This document shows positions 1 to 8,717 of a DNA stretch of 64,000 nt, piece after piece. Source of the DNA: W-Chloroflexi-9 sp045863195. GTDB taxonomy: Bacteria > Chloroflexota > Dehalococcoidia > UBA2979. Within the stretch, counting starts at the first letter, position 1; every line of letters starts with the position of its first letter. Location of the stretch: assembly GCA_045863195.1 (NCBI GenBank), contig BTUI01000001.1, forward strand, positions 415,994-479,993, in the 5' to 3' direction. Position numbers and translations under genes: made by a program. The notes below the pieces were generated by a model that saw only the letters and a program-made list of their open reading frames with translations, made no database searches and was not told the DNA's origin.

Positions 1-142
1 GGACGATGAGCGTCGCCACCGTCACGCCCGCGAGCACGATCCACCAGCGGTAGCGCGTGGCGAACCAGAGCGCGACGAGTTGCGACTTGTCGCCGAGTTC
101 GGCCACGAAGATCAGCGCGGTCGAGAGCAGGAAGGAAGACAC
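1..142 (-). CDS. GDT1/UPF0016 family manganese exporter, N-terminal part
   Basis: Partial gene; the 3' end lies beyond the window start. Reading the minus strand from a GTG at 140-142 gives about 47 residues containing the family signature E-L-G-D-K-S (residues 15-20) inside a hydrophobic helix, followed by a second helix. TMEM165/GDT1 proteins carry two such E-x-G-D motifs that bind the transported cation (Mn2+ or Ca2+) in the inner membrane. The upstream manganese-type riboswitch supports Mn2+ export. Only the first motif is visible. The start codon is tentative because the purine-rich stretch upstream is weak. Confidence 0.78.
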   Translation of the reverse strand, partial: MSSFLLSTALIFVAELGDKSQLVALWFATRYRWWIVLAGVTVATLIV

Positions 143-177
143 CGGTCAGTCCCGTCCACTGGGCGGCGCGGTGTCGG

Positions 178-328
178 TGAGGGGGTCGCTGGGACGCCTC
201 GGCCCGACGCACGCACGCAGGCGTGTATCCGGCCGAGAGTCTCGTCCGCCCCTCCGGAGAGGGGCCGCGCCGCCGCCCTGAGCGCAGGGAGTGTGTCGAC
301 GGACGCGCCGGGGACTACTCCCCCTCGG
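178..328 (-). promoter_or_regulatory. yybP-ykoY-type manganese riboswitch
   Basis: The minus-strand leader of the GDT1-family gene contains the two conserved blocks of this class: GGGGAGTAG near 315-323 and a CGAGACTCTCGGCC block near 231-246. The ends can pair through GAGGGGG (320-326) and CCCCCTC (179-185), forming the basal P1 stem. The yybP-ykoY aptamer senses Mn2+ and commonly precedes UPF0016/GDT1 and other Mn exporters, so motif and gene agree. Exact ends are estimated from the P1 stem. Confidence 0.75.
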
Positions 329-338
329 TCTGATGAGG

Positions 339-366
339 ATCGTAAGGCGTGCGGCGTGGGCCGCAA
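339..366 (-). promoter_or_regulatory. Promoter for the riboswitch/GDT1 transcript
   Basis: On the minus strand TTGCGG (361-366) is followed after 16 nt by TACGAT (339-344). Transcription would begin near 332, just ahead of the riboswitch P1 stem. The same TACGAT -10 sequence occurs before the SRP RNA and the S8 protease in this window. Confidence 0.5.
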
Positions 367-370
367 GCAA

Positions 371-398
371 GACGCCCGGGAGAGGTCTCCCGGGCGTC
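371..398 (-). terminator. Intrinsic terminator of the small gene at 436-564
   Basis: A perfect 11-bp inverted repeat (GACGCCCGGGA / TCCCGGGCGTC) with a 6-nt loop. In the minus direction it is followed by TTGCTTG. It separates the 42-residue gene from the riboswitch transcript. Confidence 0.6.
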
Positions 399-435
399 TA
401 CTCGCCTGCTCGCCGGTGATCCGGTCGCTGCCGCA

Positions 436-564
436 CTAGCGGAGCGGACGGATGCCGAGCTGAGCCTCCAGGCTGCGGCGGTAGTCCGCGCGCGCCTCCT
501 GGATCGTCGGACGGCCCTTCTGGCCGTCGCGGACGATGCGGCTGTAATACTCGTTCAAGCGCAT
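436..564 (-). CDS. Hypothetical 42-residue protein
   Basis: A short minus-strand frame starting at ATG 562-564 behind a good Shine-Dalgarno (GGAAGGGG, 7 nt spacing) and ending at TAG 436-438. The product is Arg-rich with an N-terminal Tyr-Tyr pair and looks soluble and mostly helical; no cysteine and no membrane segment. A strong terminator follows about 40 bp downstream, which supports an independent small gene. I do not recognise the family and assign no function. Confidence 0.55.
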   Translation of the reverse strand: MRLNEYYSRIVRDGQKGRPTIQEARADYRRSLEAQLGIRPLR

Positions 565-697
565 CGCAATGCCCCTTCCACTCCGGCCGGGGCCTCGCCC
601 TCGGACGGGTGCTGTTGGACTAGACGCTGGGTGGGTGTGCACTCGTAGGCGTGCTCGTGAAGAAACGCACGAGCCTGCGGAAGGTAAACGTCGCCCT

Positions 698-722
698 CGC
701 CAGATCGGTTCCCGATCTGGCG
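698..722 (-). terminator. Hairpin downstream of the methyltransferase gene
   Basis: Perfect 11-bp stem (CGCCAGATCGG / CCGATCTGGCG) with a 3-nt loop, about 30 bp after the stop of the minus-strand gene at 755. There is no clear T tract, so termination is inferred from position. The gap 565-754 holds this hairpin, a second 7-bp inverted repeat near 648-669, and no further recognisable gene. Confidence 0.45.
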
Positions 723-754
723 CACCCCTCAGCACCGAGGGCTGCGAAGCGCGG

Positions 755-1558
755 TCAGCCGAGCAGGCGGCCCCACAGCAGGACGCGCGGGAACGCGTAG
801 AAGTACGGGGATCGGTCGCCCAGACGCTCCACCAGCACCGCCTCGTACCGCTCGAGGAACGGCGCGACGAGGTCCTGCGGCAGGCGCGAGGTGTAGGCGG
901 TCAACAGCGACCCCTTCACCCACTCCACGATGCCGCGGGTGGACTCCAGCGTGTGCCCGTAGATCTCCAGCCGCACGCGCTGCTCGACGAGCCCGGCGCG
1001 GTGGAGGAGTTCCGCGTACCAGTCCGCGGAGCGCACCGGGTCCTCCCGGATCCACCCATCGAGCGCGGTGCGGAACGGCTCCTCGGAGGCAACCTCCGCG
1101 GCCAGGCGGTGGCTGGTGTGGTTCGTGTTCGCGGGCATTTGGATGGCGATCTGCCCGCCGGGCCGCGCCAGTTCCATCACCTTCGGCAGGATCGTCTCGT
1201 GCCCGGTCACCCACTGGAGCGCCGCGTTCGAGAACACCAGGTCGAACTGCCCGCGGTGCTTGCCGACGAAGTCGAGGATGTCCGCCTTCTCGAAGGCGAC
1301 CCCGTTGCCGGCGAAGGCGGCGGACTCCGCGAGCATCGCGTCCGCGTGGTCGACGCCGAGCGTCTCTCGCGCGCCGAGGTGCCCGTGCAGCCAGGCGGTG
1401 AGTTCACCGGTGCCGCAGCCCAGGTCGACCACCCGCATCCCGGGCTCCGGCTTCACCAGCCCGGCGAGGTCGTAGAACGGCTGGCGGCGCTCGTCCCGGA
1501 AGCGGTCGTACTGCCTCGGGTTCCAGCCTCGACCGGTGCTCTGCGCCTGCTCCGCCAT
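755..1558 (-). CDS. SAM-dependent methyltransferase, trans-aconitate methyltransferase-like
   Basis: A 267-residue class I methyltransferase. Motif I (VVDLGCGTGE, residues 43-52) binds S-adenosylmethionine; an acidic strand end follows near residue 68, and the post-I motif FDLVFSNAALQW lies near 103-114. Length and the SNAALQW block resemble trans-aconitate 2-methyltransferase (Tam), which methylates aconitate made spontaneously from cis-aconitate. ATG 1556-1558 is chosen because AGGAGGGG lies 5 nt upstream; longer frames have no ribosome site. It is divergent from the class V aminotransferase. The Tam substrate is an inference; another small-acid methyltransferase is possible. Confidence 0.75.
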   Translation of the reverse strand: MAEQAQSTGRGWNPRQYDRFRDERRQPFYDLAGLVKPEPGMRVVDLGCGTGELTAWLHGHLGARETLGVDHADAMLAESAAFAGNGVAFEKADILDFVGKHRGQFDLVFSNAALQWVTGHETILPKVMELARPGGQIAIQMPANTNHTSHRLAAEVASEEPFRTALDGWIREDPVRSADWYAELLHRAGLVEQRVRLEIYGHTLESTRGIVEWVKGSLLTAYTSRLPQDLVAPFLERYEAVLVERLGDRSPYFYAFPRVLLWGRLLG

Positions 1559-1671
1559 GGTGCCCCTCCTGGAAGGCGCCCAGCATAACGAAGCGTCATC
1601 AGGACGACACGCCGGAAGGAGTACCATCCGCCGGACGCGCAGGACGCGCGCCGTCCGAGGGGAGACGAGCG

Positions 1672-2898
1672 ATGGTCGACGGGGACCGCTGGGCACAGAT
1701 GCGGGCGATGATGCCGGTGATGCGGCGCTACGCCTACATGAACTGCGGATGGTCCGGGCCGCTCTCCGATGACGTGGTGGACGCGATGCGCCGCCGCATC
1801 GAACTCGAGACGTGGGAGGGCCCCGTCGCCCGCACCGCGATGGACGACAAGGCCGCGACCACCGCCCGCCTGCGCGAACTCACGGCGCGGATGCTGAACG
1901 CGGAGGTGGACGAGATCGCCCTCACCGGGAACACCACCGAGGGCGTCAACATCGCCGTGAACGGTGTCGACCTGCAGCCCGGCGACCGCGTGGTGACCAC
2001 CACCGCCGAGCACGGCGGCGGCCTCATCCCTGCCTACTGGGCGCGCGAGCGTCGAGGCGCGGAGGTCGCGCTCGTCACCGTCGACCCGGAGGACGGGCAC
2101 GGCGCGATCCTCGAGCGGTTCGACCAGGCGCTGGACGACCGCGCGCGCATGGTGGTGCTCTCCGAGATCACCTACTCCACCGGACAACTGCTGCCGCTGC
2201 GCCAGATCACGGAGATGGCGCACCGTCGCGGCGCCACCGTGATCGTGGACGGCGCCCAGACCGCCGGCCACGTGCCGATCGACGTGCGCGCGCTGGGCAT
2301 CGACGCCTACGCGATCCCCTCGCACAAGTGGCTCTGCGGCCCGGACGGGATCGGCATGCTGTACGTCCGGCGCGACCGCATCGCGGACCTCGACCCGGTG
2401 AAGGTGAGCATGCGCGCCGCCGCGCTGTACGACTTCGACGGCCACTTCGAGCCGGAGCGGAACAAGGTCACGAAGTTCGAGGTCTCCACCATGTCCACGC
2501 CGACCATGGCGGGCACCGTGGCGGCACTGGAGCAGTACCTGACGACCGGCATCGAGGAGACGTGGGCGCGCGCCCGCGCGCTCTGCCGGTACGCGGAGGC
2601 GCGGTTCGACCGCATCCCCGGCATCACCGTCGCCTCGCCGCGGTCGGAGGAGTCACGGACGGGGCTGTTCCTCTTCCGCGCGGGCAACCTGGACCCGGCG
2701 GTCCTCACCTCCTACCTGTACGGGGACGGCGCGATCGTCGTCCGCTCCGTGCGGGAGCGCTCGGCGGTGCGGCTGTCGCTGCACACCTACAACAACGAGG
2801 CGGACATCGACCGCACGGCGGAACTCGTGGAACGCGCGCTCGTGGAGGGCATCCCGGCGCGGTACATCGAGGCAGCCGCGCACGGCCCGCGGGAGTAG
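1672..2898 (+). CDS. Class V aminotransferase / cysteine desulfurase-like protein
   Basis: A 408-residue PLP enzyme of fold type I. Recognisable elements are the TGNTTEGVN phosphate-binding region (85-93), the AEHGGG block (112-117), IVDGAQTAGH (191-200) with Asp193 for the pyridine nitrogen, and the PLP lysine Lys219 in PSHKWLCGPDG. These are shared by SufS/Csd cysteine desulfurases and isopenicillin-N epimerase-like proteins. The catalytic-cysteine loop expected in a true desulfurase is not obvious, and no Fe-S assembly genes are nearby, so the substrate is left open. The start at 1672 has GGGGAGA upstream. Confidence 0.8.
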   Translation: MVDGDRWAQMRAMMPVMRRYAYMNCGWSGPLSDDVVDAMRRRIELETWEGPVARTAMDDKAATTARLRELTARMLNAEVDEIALTGNTTEGVNIAVNGVDLQPGDRVVTTTAEHGGGLIPAYWARERRGAEVALVTVDPEDGHGAILERFDQALDDRARMVVLSEITYSTGQLLPLRQITEMAHRRGATVIVDGAQTAGHVPIDVRALGIDAYAIPSHKWLCGPDGIGMLYVRRDRIADLDPVKVSMRAAALYDFDGHFEPERNKVTKFEVSTMSTPTMAGTVAALEQYLTTGIEETWARARALCRYAEARFDRIPGITVASPRSEESRTGLFLFRAGNLDPAVLTSYLYGDGAIVVRSVRERSAVRLSLHTYNNEADIDRTAELVERALVEGIPARYIEAAAHGPRE

Positions 2899-3017
2899 CC
2901 GGCGGGCGTCCCGACGGCGATTGTGCGAGCGATCACGAACCCGCCTCGGGCCGGTACAATGCGGCCTCCCTGCCCGTGACCGGCGGCGAGCCGGCACGCA
3001 GCCGAAAGTGACCGCGC

Positions 3018-4484
3018 ATGTCCGAACACCCGCTTGAGCCGATCTTCCACCCGCGCGGCACCGCCCTGGTGGGCGTGCCCTCCGAGCCGACCACGGGTGG
3101 CGGCGGGGGCGGCTTCCTGACCTCGATCATGGAGCAGGGCTACCACGAGCGGTACGGCCTCTACCCGGTCAACCCGAAGGCGACCGAGATCGCCGGCCTG
3201 AAGTGCTACCCGACGATCCTGGACATCGACGCACCGGTCGACCACGTGATCTCGCTCGTCCCCGCCCGGGTGGTGCCGACGCTCGTCGAGCAGTGCATCC
3301 AGAAGGGGATCCGGTCGATCCACTTCTTCACCGCCGGCTTCTCGGAGACGGGCGACGCGGAGATGGCGCAGATGGAGCACACGATGGTGCAGCGGCTGAC
3401 GGCCGCCGGCATCCGCGTGATCGGCCCCAACTGCATGGGGCTCTACGTCCCGGGCGTGGGCCTGGCGTTCATGGGCGGGTTCCCGAAGGAGCCCGGCAAC
3501 GTGATGCTGATCTCCCAGTCCGGCGCGAACGCCGGCGACGTGGTGCACAACCTCGGCCGCCGCGGCGTGCGCTTCTCCAAGGTGATCTCCTTCGGCAACG
3601 GCTCCGACCTGCGCGCCCACCACTTCCTGGACTACGCGATCGCGGACGAGCAGACCGAGGTGGTGACCGCGTACATCGAGGGCGTGCAGGACGGCCGCCG
3701 CTTCTTCGAGAACGTGAAGCGGCTCGCGGCCGTGAAGCCCACGATCCTCCTGAAGGGCGGCCTCACCGGCGCCGGCGCGCGCGCCGCGCACTCCCACACC
3801 GGATCGCTCGCCGGCTCCACCCAGGTCTTCGACGCGATGTGCCGCCAGACCGGCGCCTACCGCGCCGAGACGATGGAGGACCTCCACGACCTCACCATCG
3901 CGATCACGACCGGCCTCCGCCGCGTGACCGGGCGCGACATGGCGCTGGTGGGCGGCGGCGGCGGCTTCGCGGTGCTCTCGTCGGACTCGCTCGCGCGCGA
4001 GGGGCTGGACCTGCCGCCCGCACCACAGGCGATCAAGGATGCGCTCCACGAGTTCATGCCGACCGCCGGCACCAGTGCCAACAACCCGTTCGACACGAAC
4101 ATGCAGTCGCCGGAACTCTCCGAGCGCGCCCTCCGCATCGTCGCGCGCGGCCCGTTCGACGCCGTGATCGCCACGCCCTCCTTCGACCGCCCGCCGCGCG
4201 GCGGCGCGGACGAGGAACTGGACTCCGAGGCGAAGCGGCAGCAGGCGCTGGACGCGGCGGTGAAGGCCGCCGAGCAGTTCGGCCGCCTGCAGGCGGAGAC
4301 CGGCGTGCCCTTCGTGGCGCTGATGCGCGACCGCTCCTCGAGCCCGGAGGTCGCAGACCGCTTCGCGCAGGAGGCGTACCGGCGCGGCGTGGCCGTCTAC
4401 CCCACGATCCACCGTGCCGCGCGCGCGATCTCCGGCCTGCTCCAGTGGCGCGAGCGCCGCGCCGGCCTGCCCGAGATCGTCTAG
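3018..4484 (+). CDS. NDP-forming acyl-CoA synthetase alpha-type (CoA-binding / succinyl-CoA ligase-like)
   Basis: A 488-residue protein with an N-terminal Rossmann CoA-binding domain (about 10-145, ending VIGPNCMG at 134-141) and a succinyl-CoA ligase-like domain (ISQSGA at 165-170). His260 in SHTGSLAG matches the phosphorylated histidine of ADP-forming acyl-CoA synthetases. These enzymes interconvert acyl-CoA + NDP + Pi with acid + CoA + NTP. The ATP-grasp beta part is absent, and no separate beta gene is visible, so it may act with an unlinked subunit. A TACAAT -10-like box lies at 2955-2960. The next gene starts 4 nt after the stop, implying co-translation. Confidence 0.78.
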   Translation: MSEHPLEPIFHPRGTALVGVPSEPTTGGGGGGFLTSIMEQGYHERYGLYPVNPKATEIAGLKCYPTILDIDAPVDHVISLVPARVVPTLVEQCIQKGIRSIHFFTAGFSETGDAEMAQMEHTMVQRLTAAGIRVIGPNCMGLYVPGVGLAFMGGFPKEPGNVMLISQSGANAGDVVHNLGRRGVRFSKVISFGNGSDLRAHHFLDYAIADEQTEVVTAYIEGVQDGRRFFENVKRLAAVKPTILLKGGLTGAGARAAHSHTGSLAGSTQVFDAMCRQTGAYRAETMEDLHDLTIAITTGLRRVTGRDMALVGGGGGFAVLSSDSLAREGLDLPPAPQAIKDALHEFMPTAGTSANNPFDTNMQSPELSERALRIVARGPFDAVIATPSFDRPPRGGADEELDSEAKRQQALDAAVKAAEQFGRLQAETGVPFVALMRDRSSSPEVADRFAQEAYRRGVAVYPTIHRAARAISGLLQWRERRAGLPEIV

Positions 4485-4488
4485 CCCC

Positions 4489-5388
4489 GTGCTGCTCGTC
4501 GGGCAGTCGCTCCTGCTCTGGCGGGGGCGGCTGGCCCGCGCGCTCGCCGCCGCCGAGGCTGCACCGCTCCTCGACCGCGCGGCGCGGCAGGTGGAGGCCG
4601 GCGCGGCCGCCCTGGACCTGAACGCGGGGACCGAGGGCACCACGGCGACGCTGGTGGCCACCGTGCGCGCGCTCCGTCCCGCGCACCCGGGCCTCCCGCT
4701 CTGGCTCGACGCCGCCGCCGCCGGCGTCCTCGCGACGACCCTCGACGCCTGCGCCGCCGCGGGCCTGCGCGGCCCGTTCGTCGCGAACGCGGCCGGGGCG
4801 GGCGGGACGCCGGACGCAGGGAGCACGCGGCTGCTGGAGGCGTGCGCCCGGCACCGCGCCGGCGTGGTGGTGTCACCTCGCGCCGTGGATGCGGGCTCCC
4901 GCCCAGCCACCGCCGAGGCCGTCGCCGCCGCCGCGCTCGAGGGCCTGGAGACGGCGCGCGCCATCGGGCTGACCGGCCCCGTCTACCTCGACGCCCTCGC
5001 GTGGCCGGCAGCCAGCGACCCACCCCGCGCGGAGCGCTCGCTGGCGGTGCTCAGGCGGCTGCGCGACGTGCCGGGCGCGGTGCCGCTGGTCGCCGTGGGA
5101 AACGTCGCGCACGGCCTCGGCTGGCCGCTCACGGTGGCGATGCGGGGCCTCTACGCCGCCGCGGCCACGGCGGCCGGCGCCGGCGCGCTGATCATGCCGG
5201 TCGAGGAGACGGCGACCGTCCGCGCCGTCCAGCTCGCCTGCGGCGAGGCGTTCCCCGCCGACGTGGCGGAGTCCTACCTCGCGACGTTCGGGGAGGCGAT
5301 CCGCGCCGGGGAACACCCGCACCCGCCGCCCCGGATCGCCGGGGAGACGCTGCGCGAGGCGTGGCGGCTGCTGTTCGACGCCGACTAG
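4489..5388 (+). CDS. Pterin-binding / dihydropteroate synthase-like TIM-barrel protein
   Basis: A 299-residue Ala-rich protein starting at GTG 4489, four bases after the acyl-CoA synthetase stop. The block VEAGAAALDLNAG (about 36-48) resembles the second-strand signature of pterin-binding proteins (dihydropteroate synthase, methyl-H4folate:corrinoid methyltransferases), followed by PLWLDAA and PFVANAAG-like strand ends as in AcsE/MetH pterin domains. The usual N-terminal strand is degenerate (VLLVGQSL). The most likely role is methyl transfer from a pterin or a derived barrel; the substrate cannot be set. Adjacency to a CoA ligase suggests one-carbon or acyl-CoA metabolism but does not prove it. 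Confidence 0.5.
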   Translation: MLLVGQSLLLWRGRLARALAAAEAAPLLDRAARQVEAGAAALDLNAGTEGTTATLVATVRALRPAHPGLPLWLDAAAAGVLATTLDACAAAGLRGPFVANAAGAGGTPDAGSTRLLEACARHRAGVVVSPRAVDAGSRPATAEAVAAAALEGLETARAIGLTGPVYLDALAWPAASDPPRAERSLAVLRRLRDVPGAVPLVAVGNVAHGLGWPLTVAMRGLYAAAATAAGAGALIMPVEETATVRAVQLACGEAFPADVAESYLATFGEAIRAGEHPHPPPRIAGETLREAWRLLFDAD

Positions 5389-5401
5389 CGAGCCGGGGGC
5401 C

Positions 5402-7216
5402 TCAGCGGCGCCCGAAGGAGCGCTCCAGCGCCGCCCGGCTGAGGTGCAGCATGGTCGGGCGGCCATGCGGGCAGGTGTGCGGCGTGTCGCACGCCTCCAG
5501 CGCCCGCAGGAGGGCGCGCTGCTGCTCCTGATCCAGCCGGTCGCCCGCCATCACCGCCGCCCGGCAGGCGAGCGTCGCGGCGACGCGGTCGGGACCCGTC
5601 AGCCGCTCCTCCGCGGCGAGGCGGTCGAGGAACGCGTTCAGCGCACGGGCTGGGTCGCGCGCGGGCAGCCCGGGCGGCACCGCCCGCACGATCACCGCCG
5701 TGCCGTCCGCCGGGGCGATGCTCCAGCCCACCGCCGCCAGCGCCTCGGCGGCCTCCTCGACGAGCGACACCTGGGAGGCCGAGAGCGTCACCACCGCCGC
5801 GTCGAGCAGCGGCTGGCTCGCGACCTCGCCCGTCGCGCGGCGTGCCAGCGCCTGCTCGTACAGGACGCGCTCGTGCGCCGCGTGCTGGTCGACCAGGTAC
5901 ATGCCGTCCGGCGCCTCCGCGACGATGTAGGTCAGTTCCACCTGCCCGAGCGGGCGCAGCACCGGCACCGCTGCCGTCAGCGGCAGCCCGGCTTCCGAGG
6001 GCGCCCGTTCCGGCACGAACGAGACCCCCTGCGCCGACGCGACCACGGAGCGCCCGCTGGGGGCGTCCGCGGGCACCTCCGGCCGCGTGTCGGGCGCGTC
6101 CCCGGGCGGCGTCCACGCAAACACCGGCCGCTCGCCCGGGGGCATCGAGGGCGGCGGGAGCAACGGCACGGCGTCGAGCGCGGGCGCCTCCGGCGTGAGC
6201 GCGCCACCGAGGGCGGCACGCACCGCCGCGCCGACCGCCGCATAGACGAGCCGTTCGTGGCGGAAGCGCACCTCCGCCTTCGTCGGGTGCACATTCACAT
6301 CGATCTGGTCGGGCGGCACCGTGATCCGCACGAGCGCGACCGGGTGCCGCCCGGCCGGGATCAGCCCCTCGTACGCCTGCTCCACGGCGTGCGTGAGCGA
6401 GCGCGACACGATCGTGCGGCCGTTCGCGACGAAGTGGAGCGCGCCGCGGCTCCCCCGGTGCAGCGAGGGCGCGCCCGCCAGCCCGGCGACCTCCACGGAC
6501 GCCCCGTCCGCCTCGGCGCGGGCGTGGCGCACCGGCAGCAGCGCGCCGGCAACGTCCACGCCATGCACCGCCGCCACGGCGTCGCGCGGGTCGCCGCTGC
6601 CGGGCGTGTTGAGCGCGGTGCGCCCTTCCGTGACGAGGCGAAACGCCACCTCCGGGTAGGCGAGCGCGTAGTCGGAGACCACCTGCACCACCGCACGCGC
6701 CTCGGCGCGGGGGGCGCGCAGGAACCGCCGACGCGCCGGCAGCGCCGCGAACAGGTCACGCACGTCGATCACCGTCCCCGCGGCGGCGGCGGCGCTCCCC
6801 TGCCGCTCGATGCGCCCGTTACGCACGCGCACGGTCGCCGCGCCCTCCTGCTCCACGGGACGCGTCGTGAGGTCGACCGAGGCGGCGGCGGCGATCGCCG
6901 CCAGCGCCTCGCCGCGGAAGCCGAGCGTGCGCACCGCGAACAGGTCGTGCTCGCTCCGGAGCTTGCTCGTGGCGTGCCGCTCGAAGGCGTCCGCGACCTG
7001 GTCTGGCGGGATGCCGCAGCCGTTGTCGCGCAGCCGGATGCGGTCGATGCCGCCGCCCTCGATCTCGACCTCGATCAGCGTCGCCCCGGCGTCCAGCGCG
7101 TTCTCCAGCAACTCCTTCACCACGCTCGCCGGGCGCTCGATCACCTCGCCCGCGGCAATGCGGGCGGCGATCTCCGGCGGGAGGATGGCGATGCGCGGCC
7201 GGGGGGTGGCGACCAT
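5402..7216 (-). CDS. mutL: DNA mismatch repair protein MutL with endonuclease motif
   Basis: A 604-residue MutL. The N-terminal GHKL ATPase shows motif I (KELLENALDAGA, catalytic Glu35 and Asn39), motif II (DNGCGIP, 64-70) and motif III (TLGFRGEAL). The C-terminal dimerisation domain carries the metal-dependent endonuclease motif DQHA-x2-E-x4-E from residue 443, the ACR motif near 550 and CPHGRP near 582. This is the nicking MutL found in bacteria without MutH. The start is ATG 7214-7216, divergent from the S8 protease. mutS lies 1.5 kb away on the same strand with the protease gene between them on the other strand. Confidence 0.96.
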   Translation of the reverse strand: MVATPRPRIAILPPEIAARIAAGEVIERPASVVKELLENALDAGATLIEVEIEGGGIDRIRLRDNGCGIPPDQVADAFERHATSKLRSEHDLFAVRTLGFRGEALAAIAAAASVDLTTRPVEQEGAATVRVRNGRIERQGSAAAAAGTVIDVRDLFAALPARRRFLRAPRAEARAVVQVVSDYALAYPEVAFRLVTEGRTALNTPGSGDPRDAVAAVHGVDVAGALLPVRHARAEADGASVEVAGLAGAPSLHRGSRGALHFVANGRTIVSRSLTHAVEQAYEGLIPAGRHPVALVRITVPPDQIDVNVHPTKAEVRFRHERLVYAAVGAAVRAALGGALTPEAPALDAVPLLPPPSMPPGERPVFAWTPPGDAPDTRPEVPADAPSGRSVVASAQGVSFVPERAPSEAGLPLTAAVPVLRPLGQVELTYIVAEAPDGMYLVDQHAAHERVLYEQALARRATGEVASQPLLDAAVVTLSASQVSLVEEAAEALAAVGWSIAPADGTAVIVRAVPPGLPARDPARALNAFLDRLAAEERLTGPDRVAATLACRAAVMAGDRLDQEQQRALLRALEACDTPHTCPHGRPTMLHLSRAALERSFGRR

Positions 7217-7234
7217 CAGGCCGCCCCCGCCGCG

Positions 7235-7263
7235 TTGCCGGGCGATCCGCCGCTCACTACGAT
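7235..7263 (+). promoter_or_regulatory. Promoter of the S8 protease gene
   Basis: TTGCCG (7235-7240), a 17-nt spacer and TACGAT (7258-7263). The predicted transcript start near 7270 leaves an approximately 27-nt leader with AGGAGGAGAAGG ahead of the CTG at 7297. Confidence 0.55.
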
Positions 7264-7296
7264 TTCTGTCGGGGTCACCGCAGGAGGAGAAGGACA

Positions 7297-8709
7297 CTGC
7301 TCCACCGCCGGCCATGGACCGCTGGGCGGGTTGCCGTCCTCGTGCTCTTCGCCACCCTGGCGGCCAGCGCCGGGCTGCCGCGTGCCACCCCGCCCGCCGA
7401 GGTCGGCGCCACCCCACCGGAAACCGACCTGCTCTACCTCCAGCCGGCCTCGGGCGTCTCCGCCGAGGGGCTCGCGGAGGCGCTCCGCGTGCTCGGCGTG
7501 GAGGTGGTGACGGCGGGCGTGGACGGCGCGCGTGTCGCCGTGCCCCCGGGCGCGGAGCCGGCGGCCCTCGCCGCCCGCCTCGCCGCCAGCGGCCTCGCCC
7601 GCAGCGTGGAGGGCGACGGCATCGTCCGCGCCGCGCGCGAGCCGGACGATCCGCGTTATGTCGAACAGTCGCACTACCTCGACGCGATCGGCGCGCCGCA
7701 GGCGTGGGCGCGCGCCACCGGCGGGGGCGTGGTGATCGCCGTGATCGACACCGGCATCGACCTCGCCCACCCGGATCTCGCGTCGCGGCTGTTCGTGAAC
7801 CGCGGCGAACTGGCGAACGGCCGCGACGACGACGCCAACGGCTGCGTGGACGACGTCAGCGGCTGCTCCTTCGTCTCGCCGGTCACGGCGGACCCCTCCT
7901 GCGGCTACACCACCGCCCCACCCCACGCCGGCGTGCAGGACGACGAGGGGCACGGCACGTTCGTCGCCGGCATCGCCGCCGCCGCCGGGGACAACGGCCG
8001 CGGCATCGCCGGGGTCGCCTGGGACGCCCGCCTGCTGCCGGTGAAGGTGCTGGACTGCACGGCGACCGGCCGCATTTCGGACGCGGCGGGCGGCATCCGC
8101 TACGCCGCGCGCCTCGGCGCGGACGTCATCAACATCTCCTTCGGCACGCTCACCGACTCGCCCGTGCTGCGCGACGCCGTCCGCGAGGCGCAGGCGCTCG
8201 GCGCCGTGGTCGTCGCCTCCGCCGGCAACGACGGCCGCCGCGGGGTCACCTACCCGGCCCGCTACGACGACGTGCTCTCGGTCGCCGCCAGCGGTCTGCA
8301 GCGCGCCACCGGGCTGGACTACCGCGCGACCGCCACCTTCGCGAACTTCGGCGGCGGCGTGGACTTCCTCGCCCCTGGCGTGCGCGTGCTCAGCACGGTG
8401 CCGGCCGGCCTCTGCGGCCGCCGCGGCTGGGTGTGCGGAGAGGACGGCCCCTACGCCGTGGCCAGCGGCTCCTCGTTCGCCACGCCGGTCGTGGCGGGCG
8501 CGGTGGCGGTCATGCTCGCGCGTCACCCCGGCCGCTCCCCGGACCTCGCCGTGCGCCTCCTGCTCGGCGCGCGCGGCCCCGGCGCCACCGTCGCCGACGC
8601 GCGCGTCCTCGACCTCGGCGCGGCGGTGGAACGCGAGGTGTTCACGCTCGGCGCGCCCGGCACCAGCCGCGCCGGCGGCGGCGCCGTGCCGGGCCCGCGG
8701 GACGACTGA
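7297..8709 (+). CDS. Secreted subtilisin-like serine protease (S8 family)
   Basis: A 470-residue exported protease. With a CTG start at 7297 the N-terminus has an Arg-rich n-region, a hydrophobic core (VAVLVLFATLAASA) and an Ala-rich cleavage area, a typical signal peptide. The catalytic triad is Asp151 (AVIDTGID), His219 (GHGTFVAG) and Ser393 (GSSFATP), with oxyanion Asn311 (SAGNDG). An I9-like propeptide region precedes the domain. A GTG at 7342 is the nearest standard start but removes the charged n-region and has no Shine-Dalgarno, whereas AGGAGGAGAAGG precedes the CTG. The role is extracellular proteolysis; the target is unknown. Confidence 0.85.
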   Translation: MLHRRPWTAGRVAVLVLFATLAASAGLPRATPPAEVGATPPETDLLYLQPASGVSAEGLAEALRVLGVEVVTAGVDGARVAVPPGAEPAALAARLAASGLARSVEGDGIVRAAREPDDPRYVEQSHYLDAIGAPQAWARATGGGVVIAVIDTGIDLAHPDLASRLFVNRGELANGRDDDANGCVDDVSGCSFVSPVTADPSCGYTTAPPHAGVQDDEGHGTFVAGIAAAAGDNGRGIAGVAWDARLLPVKVLDCTATGRISDAAGGIRYAARLGADVINISFGTLTDSPVLRDAVREAQALGAVVVASAGNDGRRGVTYPARYDDVLSVAASGLQRATGLDYRATATFANFGGGVDFLAPGVRVLSTVPAGLCGRRGWVCGEDGPYAVASGSSFATPVVAGAVAVMLARHPGRSPDLAVRLLLGARGPGATVADARVLDLGAAVEREVFTLGAPGTSRAGGGAVPGPRDD

Positions 8710-8717
8710 GCGGCGCA

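Noticed and set aside
2955..2960. TACAAT -10 box as a promoter of the acyl-CoA synthetase
   Set aside because: The box is good but no -35 was found at 15-19 nt, so it was not listed as a promoter.
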